NCBI GenBank assembly: GCA_947630705.1
Contig: CANRIK010000018.1
Location: 62,001-126,000 of the forward strand
Reading direction: 5' to 3'
DNA from: an uncultured Clostridia bacterium
Lineage (GTDB): Bacteria > Bacillota > Clostridia > Christensenellales > Borkfalkiaceae
Length of the DNA: 64,000 bases
Part shown: one piece after another, positions 60,689 through 64,000 of the stretch
Layout: each line of letters opens with the position of its first letter
How positions within the stretch are numbered: the first letter of the stretch is position 1
Position numbers and translations under genes: made by a program
The notes under the pieces: generated by a model
What the model was told of the DNA's origin: nothing
Seen by the model: the letters and a program-made list of their open reading frames with translations, nothing else
Databases searched by the model: none

Positions 60689-62500
60689 ATGGATGTAATC
60701 AAGGAAAAACTTAAACTGCTCCCCGAAAATTCGGGAGTATATATTATGCTTGACCGTTATGGTAACGTAATTTACGTGGGAAAAGCGAGGATATTGAAAA
60801 ACAGAGTCCGTCAATATTTCCATAACTCGCCCAAACCGGAAAAAGTAACCAAAATGGTTGAAAACATAGCGGATTTTAACTATATAATTACATCTTCCGA
60901 AATAGACGCTCTTGCGCTTGAAAACAACCTTATCAAAAAGTATAAGCCCAAATACAATATCTTATTGAAAGACGATAAAACATATCCCTATATCAAAGTG
61001 GATATGCGGGAAAAGTTTCCCAATTTTTATATTACCAGAAAAATTAAAAAGGACGGCTGTAAATATTTCGGCCCGTTCATGGGCGGAATTAATTGTAAGG
61101 ACATTCTCGATATTCTGCAACTGACTTTTTGCGTTAGATTGTGTCATACCGAGATCACTTCAAAGCCGAAACGCGAATGTCTTAACTATCATATAGGCAG
61201 GTGCACCGCGCCGTGCGCAGCAAAGACGACGGCAGAGGATTACTCCGCGCAAGTTAAAAAAGCGTTGGATTTTCTTGAAGGAAATCTGCATGAAGCGGAG
61301 GAACTTTTGAAGTCAAAAATGTTTTCTGCCGCCAATGATGAGAATTTCGAACTTGCGCTCGATTACAAGAATAAACTCGAAATGCTTTCAAAGCTGGAAG
61401 CCAAACGTATAACGTCGCTGAATAAAGCGATTGACGCGGATATAATTGCATATGCAACAAATAATCTGTATTCGGCAGTAAACGTGCTTGTCACTCGCAA
61501 AGGGATTATGCAAGGAGGCAGCAGTTTTGCCCTCGACGAGGCGCATATGTCCGACGCGGAAGCTCTGACAAGTTTTATTGCTCAATACTATACCCATCAC
61601 GAAGTTCCGCCGGAACTCATTGTCGAAGAATTTTGCGAAAAAGAGCTGTTACAGAGTTATTTCAAAGAAAAGTTTGACAGAAACGTAGAAATAACAATAA
61701 CCAAGCAGGGAGACAAACTGAAACTCCTTAAAATGGCGAAGCAGAATGCTTTTGAGTATCTTGAAAAATCGGTCGATAAAATCCGTCACAAAGACGACAT
61801 GACGATCAATGCCTGCAAAAGACTTCAAGAGCTGTTGAATTTGAGTAGATACCCGAAAAGAATGGAATGTTATGACATTTCTAATATAAGCGGAGTAGAT
61901 AAAGTGGGTTCAATGGTCGTTTTTATAGACGGCGAGGCGGACAGAAACAGTTACAGACGATTTAAAATAAAGACCGTAGAGGGCGCTAACGATTTTGCTT
62001 CCTTGCAAGAAGTTCTTACAAGACGATTGGACAAACTTGGCACGGAAGAAGAGGAAAAATTCCCGAAACCCGATTTGATTATAATAGACGGCGGTAAGGG
62101 ACAGCTGTCTGCCGTAAAAGAAATTTTTGACGATAAAGGAGTTGAGGGAATCGACTTGATTTCACTCGCAAAACGAGAAGAGGAAATCTTTACTTTATAT
62201 TCCGATGAAAGCGTTAAAATTTCACATAGAGATTATTCTCTTAAAATGTTACAGCGAATAAGAGACGAAGCGCATCGCTTTGCAATAACTTATTTCCGCA
62301 ACATTCATTCGAAGCGAAATTTGAGCTCTGTGCTGTCGGAAATCGAAGGCGTAGGCAAGGTGAGAAGAATGGCTTTGCTTGATAAATTCGGAAATTTGGA
62401 TAAAATTATCAATGCGAGCGTCAATGAGTTATCCTCATGCGAGGGGATAAGCCTATCGCTGGCACAGAAAATTAAGGATTATCTCGATAATAACATATGA
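60689..62500 (+). CDS. uvrC: Excinuclease ABC subunit C
   Basis: Makes both incisions in nucleotide-excision repair with UvrA and UvrB. From the ATG at 60689 it has 603 residues. The N-terminal GIY-YIG nuclease has G-V-Y-I-M-L-D and V-I-Y-V-G-K-A-R. A cysteine cluster near C-L-N-Y-H-I-G-R-C-T-A-P-C precedes the UVR domain (A-L-D-Y-K-N-K-L) that binds UvrB. The RNase-H-like C-terminal nuclease has E-C-Y-D-I-S-N-I-S-G and I-I-D-G-G-K-G-Q-L. Tandem helix-hairpin-helix motifs end the protein. A GTG at 60683 is an alternative start. It overlaps the next gene by four bases. Confidence 0.96.
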   Translation: MDVIKEKLKLLPENSGVYIMLDRYGNVIYVGKARILKNRVRQYFHNSPKPEKVTKMVENIADFNYIITSSEIDALALENNLIKKYKPKYNILLKDDKTYPYIKVDMREKFPNFYITRKIKKDGCKYFGPFMGGINCKDILDILQLTFCVRLCHTEITSKPKRECLNYHIGRCTAPCAAKTTAEDYSAQVKKALDFLEGNLHEAEELLKSKMFSAANDENFELALDYKNKLEMLSKLEAKRITSLNKAIDADIIAYATNNLYSAVNVLVTRKGIMQGGSSFALDEAHMSDAEALTSFIAQYYTHHEVPPELIVEEFCEKELLQSYFKEKFDRNVEITITKQGDKLKLLKMAKQNAFEYLEKSVDKIRHKDDMTINACKRLQELLNLSRYPKRMECYDISNISGVDKVGSMVVFIDGEADRNSYRRFKIKTVEGANDFASLQEVLTRRLDKLGTEEEEKFPKPDLIIIDGGKGQLSAVKEIFDDKGVEGIDLISLAKREEEIFTLYSDESVKISHRDYSLKMLQRIRDEAHRFAITYFRNIHSKRNLSSVLSEIEGVGKVRRMALLDKFGNLDKIINASVNELSSCEGISLSLAQKIKDYLDNNI

Positions 62501-63318
62501 AAATAAATTACGGACTTATAGTTTCCGATTTTGACGGAACGCTTATAGACGACAGGCAGCGTATTTTGCCGGAAGTCAGAACCGAGATAGAGAGATACGT
62601 ATCTTCCGGCGGAATATTTGCCGTATGTACAGGAAGAATGTTGAGTTCAATATTGCCGCAAGTTCGGGCACTCGGCCTCAAAGGGCTTGTTATAGGGTAT
62701 CAGGGTACAGTCATAGCGGATATAACTACGGGCAAAATAATTAAATGCGGCGGAATGGAATATTGCGACGTTGTTGACGTCTGCAAATGTCTTGAAGAAC
62801 TCGGATACGACATAAATGTCTACTGCGACGAAAAGATTTATACCACGTATTCGGAGGATAATCCGTATCTCAATAAATATGAAGAGATAATAGGCGTTAA
62901 AGCAGTGCACGTATGCGGCAAAATGTCCGATTACGTATATGAGCATAAAATGTATTGCCAGAAGGTTTTAAGCATTGTCAGCGAGACTAAAAGAGAGGAA
63001 TTATATACAGAACTTTCAAATAGAATAGGTGACCGTTTCGACGTAACTTGCAGCGCGACCGTTCTGGTGGAGATTTCGCCCATTGGAGATAATAAGGGGG
63101 AGGCTTTGAAGTTTCTTGCCAACCACTACAATATACCGATTGAAAAGACTATTGCAGTCGGAGATAATTTGAACGATCTTTCAATGATAACGGCAGCCGG
63201 TTTAGGCATTGCAGTGGGCAATGCCGCGGCACCGTTAAAAAACGCCGCAAAATTTATATCTGTTTCAAATAATGACGGAGCTTTGGCTCAAATTATCAAA
63301 AAATTTGGATTTGCATAG
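62497..63318 (+). CDS. Cof-type HAD-IIB phosphatase
   Basis: A 273-residue haloacid-dehalogenase phosphatase of the Cof/YidA group. Motif I is Asp11-F-Asp13-G-T-L, motif II C-T-G-R, motif III the lysine in G-D-N-K-G-E-A-L, and motif IV G-D-N-L-N-D. The type IIB cap lies between motifs II and III (about 85-190). Such enzymes hydrolyse sugar phosphates, flavin mononucleotide or similar small phosphates; the substrate here cannot be told from sequence. Co-transcribed with uvrC through a four-base overlap, without an obvious functional link. Confidence 0.92.
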   Translation: MKINYGLIVSDFDGTLIDDRQRILPEVRTEIERYVSSGGIFAVCTGRMLSSILPQVRALGLKGLVIGYQGTVIADITTGKIIKCGGMEYCDVVDVCKCLEELGYDINVYCDEKIYTTYSEDNPYLNKYEEIIGVKAVHVCGKMSDYVYEHKMYCQKVLSIVSETKREELYTELSNRIGDRFDVTCSATVLVEISPIGDNKGEALKFLANHYNIPIEKTIAVGDNLNDLSMITAAGLGIAVGNAAAPLKNAAKFISVSNNDGALAQIIKKFGFA

Positions 63319-63322
63319 TATT

Positions 63323-64000
63323 ATGTGTGAAATATTGGCTCCGGCTGGGGGCATGGACAGCGCATTGGCGGCGATTAATTCAGGCGCCGACGCCATATAT
63401 TTGGGACTTTCGCAGTTTTCGGCAAGGAGCGCTGCGGAAAATTTTGATTTGCAAAGTTTTAAAGAGCTTTCCTGTCATGCGCATGCCCTCGGAGTAAAAG
63501 TGTATGTGGCAATGAATACCCTTGTTAAGGACGACGAGCTGGAAAAATTCTTATCCACATTAATCGACGTATGGAATGAGGGTGCGGACGCCGTTATCCT
63601 TTCGGATTTATTTTTGGGCAAATATGTTCATAAATATTATCCCGAAATAAAATTGCATCTGTCTACGCAAGCCGGCATATGCAATGTATACGGGGCTGAA
63701 ATTGCCAAAAAGTACGGGTTCAGTCGGGTTATTTTGGCTCGCGAGACTCCTATTGAAGAAATTCGGCTTATTTCAGGCATAATCGAAACAGAGGTTTTTG
63801 TTCAGGGCGCGCTCTGTACATGTTTTTCTGGGCAATGTTATATGTCCGCTTTTGCCGGCGGCAACAGCGGAAACAGGGGAAAATGCAAACAGCCTTGCAG
63901 GAAGTTATATTCTATTGACAGAGATGGGTTTGACAAACCGGCATACAGACTGTCTCTCTCTGACCTTTCAGTGGGGAATTCCATAAACGAATTATTTTCG
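63323..64000 (+). CDS. Peptidase U32 family protein (5' part)
   Basis: The frame from the ATG at 63323 stays open to the window edge, giving 226 residues and no stop. It begins E-I-L-A-P-A-G-G, followed by A-I-N-S-G-A-D-A-I-Y-L-G, then V-Y-V-A-M-N-T-L and H-L-S-T-Q-A. The U32 signature E-V-F-V-Q-G-A-L-C...S-G-Q-C-Y-M-S and the cluster cysteines in R-G-K-C-K-Q-P-C-R are present. Many members of this family are rRNA or tRNA hydroxylation and prephenate-dependent modification factors (RlhA, TrhP) rather than proteases. The subfamily cannot be fixed without the C-terminus. It starts four bases after the HAD gene stop. Confidence 0.9.
   Translation, partial: MCEILAPAGGMDSALAAINSGADAIYLGLSQFSARSAAENFDLQSFKELSCHAHALGVKVYVAMNTLVKDDELEKFLSTLIDVWNEGADAVILSDLFLGKYVHKYYPEIKLHLSTQAGICNVYGAEIAKKYGFSRVILARETPIEEIRLISGIIETEVFVQGALCTCFSGQCYMSAFAGGNSGNRGKCKQPCRKLYSIDRDGFDKPAYRLSLSDLSVGNSINELFS

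Overview
The window is a stretch of bacterial chromosome from a low-GC, Gram-positive-type anaerobe of the Clostridia (Bacillota). The evidence is the set of neighbourhoods: mraZ-rsmH-ftsL-ftsI-murE-mraY-murD-ftsW, spoVG, ftsK/spoIIIE-rimO-pgsA-cinA-recA followed by rny (RNase Y), miaB-mutS-mutL-miaA, a DUF815 ATPase, and a nifS-thiI pair. Promoters have the vegetative sigma-A form, and nearly all that I could place have exactly 17 bases between -35 and -10. MurE carries the Asp-Asn-Pro-Arg signature of the meso-diaminopimelate (DAP) enzyme. I cannot name the genus. I see no rRNA, tRNA, CRISPR array or insertion sequence, and no gene-free stretch longer than about 220 bases.

Layout. 1-1300: a visibly AT-richer piece with the end of an unknown ORF and a DNA methyltransferase, closed by a near-perfect 20-bp hairpin. 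It looks acquired. 1311-18136: rpsT (minus strand), murI, then the division and cell-wall cluster in three blocks: mraZ to ftsQ (2631-13513), ftsA-ftsZ with its own promoter, and murC after the oppositely oriented spoVG. murF, murG and ddl are not here. 18120-20528: a DUF815 ATPase (minus) and a monocistronic ilvC. 20584-28079: ftsK-rimO-pgsA-cinA-recA as one tight operon. 28110-29872: rny. 29886-31914: a minus-strand pair of a membrane-anchored PadR-type regulator and a flavodoxin-like protein. 31976-33394: an acyl-ACP thioesterase and a YgjP-type metalloprotease.

33519-47388: arginine and carbamoyl-phosphate synthesis, argG-argC-argJ-argB-argD-argF-carA-carB, running on without a break into cysteine desulfurase and thiI. 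47387-49609: a class A penicillin-binding protein (minus). 49653-57751: miaB-mutS-mutL-miaA and a PLP enzyme of the methionine gamma-lyase/aluminium-resistance family. 57784-60632: a large secreted pectate-lyase-like protein with four InlB-type repeats. 60645-64000: uvrC, a Cof-type HAD phosphatase and the start of a peptidase U32 gene cut by the window edge.

The most unusual object is the 1347-residue CarB. Its C-terminal 274 residues are a full-length diaminopimelate-epimerase (DapF) fold fused in frame. That domain lacks the first catalytic cysteine (Ala1144) and has changed substrate-contact residues, although the second cysteine (Cys1289) remains. A DapF-like domain that probably cannot run the classical two-base epimerisation, attached to carbamoyl-phosphate synthetase, suggests a repurposed or regulatory module. 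Other points of note are the four-TM PadR protein with a palindrome inside its own perfect promoter, a CinA whose N-terminal domain has lost its signature motifs, and a divergent FtsA.
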